A DNA stretch of 64,000 bases, from assembly GCA_029260615.1 (NCBI GenBank), contig JAJDCX010000090.1:1-64000 (forward strand), read 5' to 3'. Below are positions 17,861 to 26,541 of the stretch, one piece after another. Source of the DNA: Phycisphaeraceae bacterium. Lineage in GTDB: Bacteria; Planctomycetota; Phycisphaerae; Phycisphaerales; Phycisphaeraceae. Within the stretch, counting starts at the first letter, position 1, and the number at the start of each line of letters is the position of its first letter. Position numbers and translations under genes: made by a program. The notes under the pieces were generated by a model that saw only the letters and a list, made by a program, of their open reading frames with translations, had not been told where the DNA came from and did not search any database.

Positions 17861-18508
17861 TTAGTCAGAGGATTCATCTGGGGGAAGACTCTGAGATTGC
17901 ACCTCTACTGTGGGGACCGTCAACGGCCGGCTGCCCATCGTGCGTAACAACTCCAAGTCTGACCCGGCGTGTGCGTTACTTAGACGCAGAAACAACGCCT
18001 CACCCCGTGACACGATCTGCTCCTCTTTCTCATAGTAGGGGTAGAAGTGCCTGGGGTCCGTGTCTTTATAGGTGACCAGCCGCATGGGCCAACTGTCGCC
18101 GGAGGCGAAATCGTGCAGGATGATGATACGATCGGGAACCGAGGCCTGAGCTATACCAATGAGGTCACCACCGTCTACGGTATAGGTCACAAACTCCGGC
18201 GGCGGCGAGGTCCGAGGCAGTGTGCCGAAGAAGGCATGCTCAACGAGACGTTTATTGGGGGATTTATTGGGGGACTCATCAGAGGACACACCGGGGTCCG
18301 TGCCTTGGGCATGGACGTGGTAGTGCAGGGAAATCGTCTTCTGCGAGTTCAGTTCGACGGTGACACGGATGCCTCGGCCGTCCTTAAAATCCAACTCCGC
18401 GATCTGCACCGGGTCCGGGATCGCACCCATACGCATACGCATGACCAAAGGCACAACCGCCACGATTAGTATCAGAAACAACGCCAGCGAGATCAGCCTT
18501 GGGTTCAT
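17861..18508 (-). CDS. Membrane-anchored protein of unknown function
   Basis: 215 residues. One N-terminal hydrophobic segment (LISLALFLILIVAVVPLVM) without a lipobox suggests a membrane anchor or uncleaved signal, with the remainder outside the cytoplasm. The soluble part looks like a small beta-rich domain (RGIRVTVELNSQKTISLHYHVHA, then FVTYTVDGGDLIGIAQASV) with a short repeat SPNKSPNK near residue 80, encoded by a GGGGGATTTATT direct repeat in the DNA. No family was recognised. It is convergent with the response-regulator gene and not in an obvious operon. Confidence 0.65.
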   Translation of the reverse strand: MNPRLISLALFLILIVAVVPLVMRMRMGAIPDPVQIAELDFKDGRGIRVTVELNSQKTISLHYHVHAQGTDPGVSSDESPNKSPNKRLVEHAFFGTLPRTSPPPEFVTYTVDGGDLIGIAQASVPDRIIILHDFASGDSWPMRLVTYKDTDPRHFYPYYEKEEQIVSRGEALFLRLSNAHAGSDLELLRTMGSRPLTVPTVEVQSQSLPPDESSD

Positions 18509-18571
18509 CCCGATACGATAGGCGTTTTCGCACTCACGTCTAGCACGCGGGTCATATATGTCTCGACACGC

Positions 18572-18600
18572 AAAGAAAAAGAGCCCCTTCCATGAGGCTC
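18572..18600 (-). terminator. Rho-independent terminator for the glycosyltransferase gene
   Basis: Read on the minus strand: GAGCC, a 10-base loop, GGCTC, then TTTTTCTTT. It lies about 60 bases after the stop of the minus-strand gene ending at 18660. Confidence 0.75.
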
Positions 18601-18659
18601 CTCTTCATGTAGAGAGATTCTATTTTATCCCGGATCGGCCACCGGTCTGGGCCTATAAA

Positions 18660-19601
18660 TCAGGCCGCCCGCCGGGCCGGGGCGTCCACGCGCCCATCCC
18701 CCACGTTCGCCGGGTGAGTGACGCCACGCAGCAGGGTCTGGCGGTAATGGTCGTTGGCCAGCCACCAGGGACGACGCAGCAGTTGACGCCAGAGGTAGCC
18801 GCGCGATCGGCTGGCCAGTGTCTCGGATTCTGCCAGGGCGTAGATCCGGCGGCGCTCGTCGATGTTGCTCCAAAGCGTATGCCGCAGGTCAAATGGCAAA
18901 CGGTCAGCGTACCGGGCCGCCGCTTCGATGAACTCGGTGCCGCTGCGGAGGGTATTTTGTGCACAGTTGCTGTGTGTGTGTTCACGGTGAGCCGAAAGGA
19001 CCGCGGGGATGATCGTGGGAGTCATCCCCTGGGCGATGAGCCGGCAGTTCAACTCGTAGCCCCAGACAAACTGCATCTGCGGGTCGAATCGCCCGTAGGA
19101 GTCGAAGACGCCTCGGCGGTAGAACGTCGCAGAACTCGGCAGGTAGCCCGAGTCGTGCATCAGGAACCCGGCAAGTCCATCCGGCTGTGAAGCGTTGAGT
19201 TGGCCGAGCTGTTCATCCAGCTCACCGATCCGCAAACAGTGCCCCACCGCCCACGTGGGTGCATCTTCACGAGCCATGCACTGGGCGACCTTATCGAGTG
19301 TCCCAGGAAGATAAAGATCGTCCGCATTCAGCACCGCGATGATGTCGCCGGTCGCACGCTGGATCGCCTGATTGATCGCATCAGCCGGCCCGGTATCGGT
19401 TTCACTCTGCCAATACGCCAGGTCGTCTTCATATTGTTCAATGAGTTCGACACTGCCGTCGCTGGACCCGCCATCGATCACGATGTATTCCAGATTCTCG
19501 TAGCCCTGATCCAGCACGCTGCATATCGCACGCTCCAGGTAGTCCCCTTGGTTGAGGCTGGGGGTGATAATCGTGATTCGCGGTTGGGTCGTGTTGGGCA
19601 T
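18660..19601 (-). CDS. Family 2 glycosyltransferase
   Basis: 313 residues from the ATG at 19601 (MPNTTQPRI), which has AAGGAA upstream; the longer track start is not supported. The GT2 fold is clear: RITIITPSLNQGDYLE, then YIVIDGGSSDGS and metal-binding NADD near residue 94, plus a second acceptor-side half with YELNCRLIAQG. It is a close paralogue of the gene at 20746, sharing the ITPSxNQ, SVLxQGY and VIDGGSxDGS segments. It probably adds a sugar to the surface polymer; donor and acceptor are unknown. It ends in RRAA, part of the C-terminal Ala-Ala pattern of this locus. It is transcribed alone, divergent from an FkbM gene. Confidence 0.88.
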   Translation of the reverse strand: MPNTTQPRITIITPSLNQGDYLERAICSVLDQGYENLEYIVIDGGSSDGSVELIEQYEDDLAYWQSETDTGPADAINQAIQRATGDIIAVLNADDLYLPGTLDKVAQCMAREDAPTWAVGHCLRIGELDEQLGQLNASQPDGLAGFLMHDSGYLPSSATFYRRGVFDSYGRFDPQMQFVWGYELNCRLIAQGMTPTIIPAVLSAHREHTHSNCAQNTLRSGTEFIEAAARYADRLPFDLRHTLWSNIDERRRIYALAESETLASRSRGYLWRQLLRRPWWLANDHYRQTLLRGVTHPANVGDGRVDAPARRAA

Positions 19602-19678
19602 ATACGGTTCCTTACACTGACAGGTTCTAACCCCCGAATCGTCACACCGGAGGCGCGACTTAACCACACAACCGTAAA

Positions 19679-19700
19679 AATCGTTACAACCGTCATATCC
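19679..19700. promoter_or_regulatory. Copy of a shared spacer motif (weaker match)
   Basis: AATCGTTACAACCGTCATATCC matches 17 of 22 bases of the element at 34503-34524, with the first ten identical. It lies in the divergent spacer between a glycosyltransferase gene and an FkbM gene, the same kind of position as the other copies. Confidence 0.3.
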
Positions 19701-19761
19701 TCACACCACCGGCCAGGATTCACCCACAATCCCACACTTCATCTGAAGCCGGGATCGCTTT

Positions 19762-20655
19762 GTGACGATAATGACGCCTGTATGGGCACAGCCTGCCTGT
19801 GCGTGGACCAGCCGTATGCCGATAAAAGCAACCGTAAAATCCGCTGCAAGACGATGCCTGTTCCAGGCAAACCAATTCTCGCACCGCGTAAGGTGGTCTG
19901 CGGGGCTGTCTACCTTGTCCCAGTTTTATCGGACCCGCCCAGGCATCCGCCAAATACGTGCGCGATTCAACGGCAAGGTCTACACGCTGCACGTCCGAGG
20001 TGGCACGCTCGATGCCGCCATCTTCGAGCAGATCCTGTGTGCCGGCTCAGAGTACCGCCTGCCCAACGACATTGAACCAAAGATCATCTTCGACATCGGC
20101 GCCAATATCGGCGCGTCGGCTGTCTACTTCGCCGCACGCTACCCCGGTGCCAGGGTCTACTGCTTCGAGCCGCTGCCGGAGAACATTGAACTGTTACGGA
20201 AAAATGTCGCGGTGTTTGGCGATCGTGTCACGGTCGTGCCAACAGGCCTCGGCAAAATCGAAGGCAGCTTCGAGTACCGCAGGTCAGACGACCCTATGAA
20301 TTTTGGTGGCGGGACCTTCCACGGCGTGGGCTGTGCCGACACCAATTGCGTCAGGTTACCGGTCACCACACTGACGAAATTCTGCCGCACATACGCTATC
20401 GACCGCATCGACGTGATGAAGATCGACACCGAGGGTGCGGAGTGGTCGGTCATCTCGGGGATGCCTGGAAACATGCTGGCACAGGTCAATATCGTGCTCG
20501 GCGAGCTGCACGGGATCGACGACTGGGAAGTGTTCCGCGCCTTGGATTCGACGCACGATCTGTCTTACGAAAAGCCCCTTGGCCAGACCTGCTACCCGTT
20601 CTGGGCAGTGAAGAGAACCATCTACGCATCGTCAGCCCTCCGCAAAGCGGCGTAG
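19762..20655 (+). CDS. FkbM-family methyltransferase
   Basis: Up to 297 residues; an internal ATG at 19816 (MPIKATVK) is an alternative start and neither has a strong ribosome site. The SAM-binding core is visible: IIFDIGANIGASAVYFAARY, then VYCFEPLPENIELL, and IDVMKIDTEGAEW, the characteristic FkbM acidic motif. FkbM proteins are SAM-dependent O-methyltransferases, often acting on sugars of surface polymers. It is the only plus-strand gene inside the minus-strand glycan locus and is convergent with the gene at 20746. It ends in RKAA. Confidence 0.85.
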   Translation: MTIMTPVWAQPACAWTSRMPIKATVKSAARRCLFQANQFSHRVRWSAGLSTLSQFYRTRPGIRQIRARFNGKVYTLHVRGGTLDAAIFEQILCAGSEYRLPNDIEPKIIFDIGANIGASAVYFAARYPGARVYCFEPLPENIELLRKNVAVFGDRVTVVPTGLGKIEGSFEYRRSDDPMNFGGGTFHGVGCADTNCVRLPVTTLTKFCRTYAIDRIDVMKIDTEGAEWSVISGMPGNMLAQVNIVLGELHGIDDWEVFRALDSTHDLSYEKPLGQTCYPFWAVKRTIYASSALRKAA

Positions 20656-20745
20656 TGTGTTCTCAATCCACCGATTGCAATTCATAGCCCCGGATAAATA
20701 TCCGCAGACCCCTACTCATTAACATCTGAGTTACGAAGCAGACGA

Positions 20746-21636
20746 TCAGGCCGCCTTGCGGTCACCTTGCATGACCGCCTGACGTATCTGCTGCGAGAGC
20801 AGCCACCAAGGCCGCCGCATCACCTCCGGCCACAGCCGGCCCTGTGCCTCGTGAATAACACAGGCTCGGTGCATATACCCAAGACGGCCCCGGACCTTGA
20901 GCTTCTGCGGCAGCGGCAACGACCGGGCGTACCCACCCTCGACACGGATATGTTCACGCGTGAATCCGATCGGTGCGGCGCAACTCTTGCTCGACTCGTG
21001 CAAACGGTACGTTGCCAGAACCGTATCCAGCAGTGTCGGCCGACGCCCCGTTTCAATCAACCTCAGCCAGAACTCAAAATCCATGCAGTAGTGCAAAGAC
21101 TCATCCAGCAACCCCAGCAGGTCGTGTAAAGATCGACGCCAGAACACCCCGGGTTGAGGTAGATTAAACGACCGACCCTCGCCGCGTAATAACACACCCG
21201 GCAACGTGAAGTCGCCGCAAGGATTCACGGTATCCGTCACTACCCCAACCGGATCAATCACCCGGCAACCACCGGCGATCCAATCGTCCTTTGGGTGCAT
21301 CGCAAAGTGACCGCCGATCTTTTCCAATGCCCCTGGCAGCAATGTGTCATCTGAACAGAGCCAACCGACGATCTCTCCGTCAGCCCGAGTGAGTCCCTTG
21401 TTGATCGCTTCGGTCTGGCCGTCATCCCTTTCAATAACCGAAAAGTCCAGCCGATCACGATAACGCTCGATAATCTCGGCGGAACCATCGGTGGACCCGC
21501 CATCGATCACGCCGTACTGGAGGTTGGGATAGCCCTGCTCCAACACACTCTTAATCGTCTCCTCCAGGTAGTCGGCCTGGTTGAAGCTGGGTGTAATGAT
21601 TGTGATGCGGGGTAGTGGGTGCGATTCAGTATTCAT
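20746..21636 (-). CDS. Family 2 glycosyltransferase
   Basis: 296 residues. It has the GT2 nucleotide-binding segments ITIITPSFNQADYLE and GVIDGGSTDGS, and metal-binding CSDDTLLPGAL near residue 96. The C-terminal half is shared with the paralogue ending at 18660. It is the last gene of the long minus-strand glycan transcription unit, and its ATG overlaps the stop of the gene at 21633 (ATGA). It ends in RKAA although no gene follows on the same strand. Sugar and acceptor are unknown. Confidence 0.88.
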   Translation of the reverse strand: MNTESHPLPRITIITPSFNQADYLEETIKSVLEQGYPNLQYGVIDGGSTDGSAEIIERYRDRLDFSVIERDDGQTEAINKGLTRADGEIVGWLCSDDTLLPGALEKIGGHFAMHPKDDWIAGGCRVIDPVGVVTDTVNPCGDFTLPGVLLRGEGRSFNLPQPGVFWRRSLHDLLGLLDESLHYCMDFEFWLRLIETGRRPTLLDTVLATYRLHESSKSCAAPIGFTREHIRVEGGYARSLPLPQKLKVRGRLGYMHRACVIHEAQGRLWPEVMRRPWWLLSQQIRQAVMQGDRKAA

Positions 21637-22517
21637 GCCGCGACACTCCGTGGCGTCTGCATGGTAGAGTCTTCGGTCAGAGTAGGCAGTCCGTATGCAA
21701 CCGAACCCTCCACAGGTGTATCACGCGATTGGTAGTAAAGCGTCAACCAATTACTGGCCAGTGTGTACCCAAAATAAATCCCACTAAGCACCCAGCCCCT
21801 TAACCCAATCCTCCACCCATCAAAGTCTTTAAGCGACTTCTTAAGCTCAACCCACGGCGTAACAAACCCGTCCCGAAAATTAAACCGCTTGCCCTGCGCA
21901 ACCACGGCGGCGGCCTCTTTGTGTGAGTACCGCACAAAGTGTTTGTGCAACAGATCCCTGTAGGAGTCGGACCAGTAGTGTTGCATGTGGTTGTCGCCAG
22001 CATGTGGGATGCGGACATCGCTTTGGCCGGGCTTGAGTTGAGTTATGCGGTTGCAAAGCGGCAACAGGTTGCAGCGATGACGGTGGATCAGCCGTTGTTT
22101 GTAGGTGAGTGTTCCCCAGACCGTGCCGGCAAGCCGTTTGCCTTTAAAGTAGAACCACATCGGCAAACTAAAGGCCCCGGCATCCGGGTGTCCAGCCAAC
22201 GCGGCGTGGATATCATCGACAAGTGATGACGGGATCACCTCGTCCGGGTCAACCAACAGCACCCAGTTGTTAGTTGCGAGTTTCGCAGCGGCGACCCGCG
22301 TCGGCTCGGCGATCGGGCAGGCACTTACATGCAGGACCCGATCTGCCAGTTCACGGGCGACCCCCAGCGACCCATCGGACGACTCCATGTCCACAGCGAT
22401 CACCTCATCACACCACCGCAACGCGCGCAGACACCGACCAAGGTGCTTCTTCTCATTGCGGAAGATCACGATGGCGGTCACCGGTGGGCCCGATGGGTTG
22501 TTTTGCCAAGTAGTCAT
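21633..22517 (-). CDS. Family 2 glycosyltransferase, WaaE/KdtX-like
   Basis: 294 residues. The opening VTAIVIFRNEKKHLGRCLRA, followed by CDEVIAVDMESSDGS and VLLVDPDEVIPSSL, places it in the GT2 subgroup that includes WaaE/KdtX-type LPS core transferases. A C-terminal hydrophobic stretch (LRGWVLSGIYFGYTLASNW) may touch the membrane. Both ends overlap neighbours by 4 bases. It ends in SVAA. Its role is probably sugar addition to a lipid-linked glycan at the inner membrane face. Confidence 0.85.
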   Translation of the reverse strand: MTTWQNNPSGPPVTAIVIFRNEKKHLGRCLRALRWCDEVIAVDMESSDGSLGVARELADRVLHVSACPIAEPTRVAAAKLATNNWVLLVDPDEVIPSSLVDDIHAALAGHPDAGAFSLPMWFYFKGKRLAGTVWGTLTYKQRLIHRHRCNLLPLCNRITQLKPGQSDVRIPHAGDNHMQHYWSDSYRDLLHKHFVRYSHKEAAAVVAQGKRFNFRDGFVTPWVELKKSLKDFDGWRIGLRGWVLSGIYFGYTLASNWLTLYYQSRDTPVEGSVAYGLPTLTEDSTMQTPRSVAA

Positions 22518-23290
22518 GCGGCTATTCTGATCTCCTGTACGTTTGCTGCAGGATCGGGAACATAAAGTGCATCACCCGACCCAATATCGCCACCGGGGAG
22601 GTGCGTGCATGTGTTGTAGAGGTTAAAGAGCTTGTACCCATGGCTACGCATGAATACATCGATCTCGCCAAAGGTCGCAGACCCTTCGTAGAACGGGACG
22701 AAGTTGATCTCAATATAAATGCACGAGACACCCTGTTTTAGCAACCGATCCGCCCCGCGCAGAGCCTCCAGCTCGTAACCCTGAAGATCGAGTTTGAGGA
22801 TGTCCACCTGCTTGAGCCCCGAACCCTCGAACCAGTCATCAAGCGACGTCGCCCGTAATTCCCGGACCTCCTTGATACGGGTCACCGCATCGAAGTACCG
22901 CTCGCTGTTTTCATTACGAGGCAGAACCGAACTGGTCATCGGCGAGTCGTTGATAAACATCTTCAGCGTCTGCGTCTTGTTGGACAACGCCAGGGGGTGC
23001 CGTTCCCCGGGAATCCCTGCAAGGTTCGCTTCGAGCCTTGGGAATAAGTCGGCGTTGGGCTCGAAGGCGTGGACCTGCAGGCCGGGGAATCGTTTGAGAA
23101 ACCGCTTGGCCATCTGCCCGTCGTGCGCGCCGCCATCGACGTAAACCGGATCGCTGCGACCCTCTGGCAGGTTCCGTGCAACCGCATCAATCCAGTTATG
23201 CGGGGAGTACGATGTGCTGACTGGGTGACGCCAACGGTTCCACGCCGCCAACACACGCCAATACTGCTGCTTGATTGTCATCAGGTTCAT
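22514..23290 (-). CDS. FkbM-family methyltransferase
   Basis: 258 residues from the ATG at 23290 (MNLMTIKQQYW), which has GAGGACGAAG just upstream; the track's longer reading covers the end of the preceding gene. SAM-binding motifs are VYVDGGAHDGQMAKRFLKRF and VHAFEPNADLF; the FkbM signature continues with VDILKLDLQGYELEALRG. It probably methylates a hydroxyl of the surface glycan. The stop overlaps the next ATG (ATGA). It ends in IRIAA. Confidence 0.87.
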   Translation of the reverse strand: MNLMTIKQQYWRVLAAWNRWRHPVSTSYSPHNWIDAVARNLPEGRSDPVYVDGGAHDGQMAKRFLKRFPGLQVHAFEPNADLFPRLEANLAGIPGERHPLALSNKTQTLKMFINDSPMTSSVLPRNENSERYFDAVTRIKEVRELRATSLDDWFEGSGLKQVDILKLDLQGYELEALRGADRLLKQGVSCIYIEINFVPFYEGSATFGEIDVFMRSHGYKLFNLYNTCTHLPGGDIGSGDALYVPDPAANVQEIRIAA

Positions 23291-23306
23291 CTTCGTCCTC
23301 ATCCTG

Positions 23307-24245
23307 TTAGGCGGCGAGCGCCCAGTAAACAACTTTCCATGTGCGCGGAGAGAGTGGCGCATGCTTAATCGCCTCGGCGGCATGTTTGCATGCCAATGTC
23401 TTGTTCCCGGCATGGATCGCATGGCACGCCCAGTTGCGGTAGTGCTCTGCCGCCGACTGCTTCGGGGCCAGGTCCGGCCTGATCGACTCGACGTCAAATT
23501 GATCGGCTATCCCCCGCCTCCCATACGCCTCTCGCAGCACATCCTTAAGCCCGCTACACATCAATTCGTAATTACGGAAGCACACGCTCTGAACGTGTCG
23601 GCGGTAGGTGTAAAGATACACCGGCAGGTTCGCCAACCGACCGTGCTCAGCGAGACGCAGAAACAGGTCCAAATCCTCGACCCAGTCCGTCCCCTCACAC
23701 CACCCCCCCACCTCCCGCAACGCATCGACTCGCATCATCAGGCTCGCATGGACCATGACGCTGGCGTCGCCATCGAGCAGGCCACGGTCGATCGCGTCGT
23801 GTTCCGTCGGGGGCTCCTGCGAGCCGGCGGGTGAGCCGTACGGGTCAGTCCGCTGAATCCAGCTTCCAAGCGCCACACAATCTGCGTGCTGATCGAGGTA
23901 ATCAACCTGGCGTGCGAAACGAACCTCTGCACACCAGTCGTCGGCATCCATCCGTGCAATGTACTCGCCCCGCGCCGCGTCCAGACCGTCGTTCAATGCA
24001 CCAACGATCCCGGTGTTGGGCCGGGAAATCACACGGATACGTCCATGACGATTGGCGTAATCGTGGAGGATAGCCAGCGATGTGTCCGACGAGCCGTCAT
24101 CGACACAGATCAGCTCCCAATCTTCGAAGCTCTGCGATAATATGCAGTCGATCGCCTCGGCCAAATACGCCTGGGCGTTGTAGACCGGCATCAACACAGA
24201 CACACGCGGTGGGTTATTTTGGTCGTCACCTTTCACAACTATCAC
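23307..24245 (-). CDS. Family 2 glycosyltransferase
   Basis: 312 residues. A canonical GT2 domain: RVSVLMPVYNAQAYLAEAI, ELICVDDGSSDTS, then the metal-binding ARMDADDW near residue 100 and an acceptor-side WVEDLDLFLRLAEHG. The C-terminal part is helical and may position the acceptor. The start is a GTG overlapping the previous stop (GTGA). It ends in ALAA, the closest match in this locus to the SsrA tag ending. Sugar specificity cannot be read from the sequence. Confidence 0.88.
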   Translation of the reverse strand: MIVVKGDDQNNPPRVSVLMPVYNAQAYLAEAIDCILSQSFEDWELICVDDGSSDTSLAILHDYANRHGRIRVISRPNTGIVGALNDGLDAARGEYIARMDADDWCAEVRFARQVDYLDQHADCVALGSWIQRTDPYGSPAGSQEPPTEHDAIDRGLLDGDASVMVHASLMMRVDALREVGGWCEGTDWVEDLDLFLRLAEHGRLANLPVYLYTYRRHVQSVCFRNYELMCSGLKDVLREAYGRRGIADQFDVESIRPDLAPKQSAAEHYRNWACHAIHAGNKTLACKHAAEAIKHAPLSPRTWKVVYWALAA

Positions 24246-25171
24246 GCGGCCTTTCTTTGAATCTTGGGCGAAGCCCCAAGCAGAGCGGTCAGTTTATTGG
24301 CGGCACGCTTCCACTTGGGTTGATCCAGTGAAGCGAGCCACTTCTCGGCATCTCTGAACCGGGCTGGGGGTGTGGTATCTCTCGACGGGTCCAGCCCCGA
24401 AAACGGCAAAGTAGACAGCATCCTGCCCCGCCAACTGATGACGTCTAGCTGCGGGGTATAGTGCGGGGTTACTTCCCCGGTCATGTCGTGCCAGGGATGG
24501 AACAGCCGGACATCCGGGTTCCACCGCACCATCAACCCCAAACTGCACAGCCGGGCGTACACATCCTTATCGTTGGCGTGGAAGCCGGTAGCAAAGATCG
24601 GGCTCTGCTCGTAGCCATTGATCTCGGTGAGCCACTTACGACGGACACTCAGGCAGGCTCCGTGATTGGATGGATTGGTCAGATCGCAGGCCCCTCGCAG
24701 ATGATCCAAGTTGACCGTATCGGAATGCTTTTCTCTCGGCTCGTTGTAACGATGGTAGTAGGTCACCAGCCGATCGCTTGCCTGGTGATCCGCCCAGACG
24801 GCTTTCAAGAAGCCCGGCTCGGCAATCACATCCGCATCGGGGATCACAACCAATTCACCATGTGCCTCGGCAATGCCATGGTTAAAACAGTACGACGAAT
24901 GGTAGGTACCACTGCGCCCAAGCGCGATCGCACGGAAGCCCCGGCCACGACCTGCCGCATCAATCCTGCGTTGCAGGTCAGGATTCACACGGCCGTAATA
25001 CTCGACCCAGATCAGTTCGTAGTCCTCCGGTGGAATATCCTGCCGGGCCATGAAGTCGATGGATTCGTATCGCTCACGGAACGAGCCATCGACCATGACG
25101 ACGCTGATCTTTGGGCAAGAATCCGGGTTGTTGATATCGCTCTTACTCATTCCTTGCTTATCCGTACTCAC
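24242..25171 (-). CDS. Family 2-like glycosyltransferase
   Basis: 309 residues. It has a GT-A-type fold with ISVVMVDGSFRERYESIDF, a metal-binding IPDADVIAEPGF near residue 125, and a second half like the galactosyltransferase C-terminal region (GFHANDKDVYARLCSLG). It lacks the usual VDDGSxDGS segment, which marks it as a divergent member. The start is a GTG in a GTGA overlap with the preceding gene. It ends in IQRKAA. It probably belongs to the same polymer pathway. Confidence 0.8.
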   Translation of the reverse strand: MSTDKQGMSKSDINNPDSCPKISVVMVDGSFRERYESIDFMARQDIPPEDYELIWVEYYGRVNPDLQRRIDAAGRGRGFRAIALGRSGTYHSSYCFNHGIAEAHGELVVIPDADVIAEPGFLKAVWADHQASDRLVTYYHRYNEPREKHSDTVNLDHLRGACDLTNPSNHGACLSVRRKWLTEINGYEQSPIFATGFHANDKDVYARLCSLGLMVRWNPDVRLFHPWHDMTGEVTPHYTPQLDVISWRGRMLSTLPFSGLDPSRDTTPPARFRDAEKWLASLDQPKWKRAANKLTALLGASPKIQRKAA

Positions 25172-26541
25172 GCGGCAATCCTTGTCTGCTCAGACTGCAC
25201 ATTCCAAACGACCAACTCATACCACGCGAGATTGAGTTCAACATGTGTATCCAAACCAAAACGTTGCACAGCCACCTTGACTGATTCCTGGGCAAACGAG
25301 CGACGAAGCTCTGGGTTCTTAAGAAGCATCGTCAGGTATGCGCCAAACAATGCCGGGTCACCCGGTGCCGCGAGCATCCCGGTCTGCCCATGAGAGACCT
25401 GCTCGGGTATCCCCCCCACCTCCGACGCAACCACCGGCGTGCCGCAGGCCATAGCCTCAATCACCGTGGTCGGGAACGTGTCTTCCTTGGCAGCATGTGC
25501 GTAAACATCGGCGGCACGGTAATAATCAGCCACCACATCAGGATCGCTTTGCGGGGCGACAAACCGGATACGTGCCCCACCGATTTCCTGTGTCTCGCCC
25601 GCCTCGCCCAGTGCTACACACAACACCGGACGGTCAGCCACCGAATCCCCGACTTGACGGACAGCCTCTCGCAGCGTTTGAAAGTCCTTGAAGTCCGATC
25701 GGCGGATACCGTTTGCAGCGAAGAGGATGACGTATGCGTTTTCAGGCAACGCCAGGCGGTGTCGCGCACCGGCCTGATCGCCAGGGCAAAACACCTTAAG
25801 GTCCACACCGTTTGGGATCACCCGTGAGCCCTGAATAGCCGGGGCGAGTATCGACCGCTTGGCCTTGTCCAGCAGCCACTTCGAAGGCGCGGTCAGATAC
25901 ACCCGGCTGTTTGCATAGATATCTCGCTTACGCCGCCAGTTCCGAGAAGTAGCGTCTCGCTTCACTGCGGGGTACGTCCCAAGCGCCGGGCATCCGCCGC
26001 AACCTGTACGCCACCGGTCGCAGCCCAATGAGTGGGCACAGTGCCCAGACAGCATCCAGGCATCATGCAGTGTTATAAATATCGGGGCATTGCGTGAGAG
26101 CTGTGGCAGTTGGCGCAGATCAAAATACCCGCCGTGGAGGTTGTGCAGATGAATCAGGTCCGGCTCTTGCGCCGCCAATCCAGTCAGTTGCTTCGTGCCG
26201 GGGAACCCGTAGTGTTCACACCCAAGTTGCTCATCCAGCCAGGCCTTGGGCCGTCCGACCGCATCAGCCGCCGTGCGTAATGGCCGTGTGCTGCCTAGAC
26301 GGTGTTCGTGGGTGTGCAGTTGATACGACACACCAGCCCAAGCACGGGCCCAGGCGTTGCGCGATCTCCGGTTGGGGATCTCGACCACATGTGGGTCGTT
26401 GCCTGTCTTGCGACCAACAGCCAGCGTCGCCAGATGACCACGGGCAATGTACCGCTCGTGTAGATTCATCGCGATGCGCTCGGCCCCGCCGCCTCGGTCT
26501 GCGGTACTCACCTGCAGGATGTTCAGCCTGTTGCGTGTCAT
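25168..26541 (-). CDS. Family 4 glycosyltransferase
   Basis: 457 residues from the ATG at 26541 (MTRNRLNILQVS), which overlaps the deacetylase stop as ATGA; the track start at 26586 would extend needlessly into that gene. The GT-B fold is clear: NILQVSTADRGGGAERIAM at the N-terminus, LIHLHNLHGGYFD, a cysteine-rich insert (HCAHSLGCDRWRTGCGGCP) typical of a subset of GT4 enzymes, RVIPNGVDLKVF, and the donor-binding EAMACGTPVVASEVGG near residue 370. It is a retaining transferase using a nucleotide sugar. It ends in TRIAA. Confidence 0.9.
   Translation of the reverse strand: MTRNRLNILQVSTADRGGGAERIAMNLHERYIARGHLATLAVGRKTGNDPHVVEIPNRRSRNAWARAWAGVSYQLHTHEHRLGSTRPLRTAADAVGRPKAWLDEQLGCEHYGFPGTKQLTGLAAQEPDLIHLHNLHGGYFDLRQLPQLSRNAPIFITLHDAWMLSGHCAHSLGCDRWRTGCGGCPALGTYPAVKRDATSRNWRRKRDIYANSRVYLTAPSKWLLDKAKRSILAPAIQGSRVIPNGVDLKVFCPGDQAGARHRLALPENAYVILFAANGIRRSDFKDFQTLREAVRQVGDSVADRPVLCVALGEAGETQEIGGARIRFVAPQSDPDVVADYYRAADVYAHAAKEDTFPTTVIEAMACGTPVVASEVGGIPEQVSHGQTGMLAAPGDPALFGAYLTMLLKNPELRRSFAQESVKVAVQRFGLDTHVELNLAWYELVVWNVQSEQTRIAA

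Noticed and set aside
22514-23497. Longer start for the FkbM gene at 23497
   Set aside because: The first ~69 residues are the antisense-like reading of the preceding glycosyltransferase gene; the ATG at 23290 has a ribosome site.
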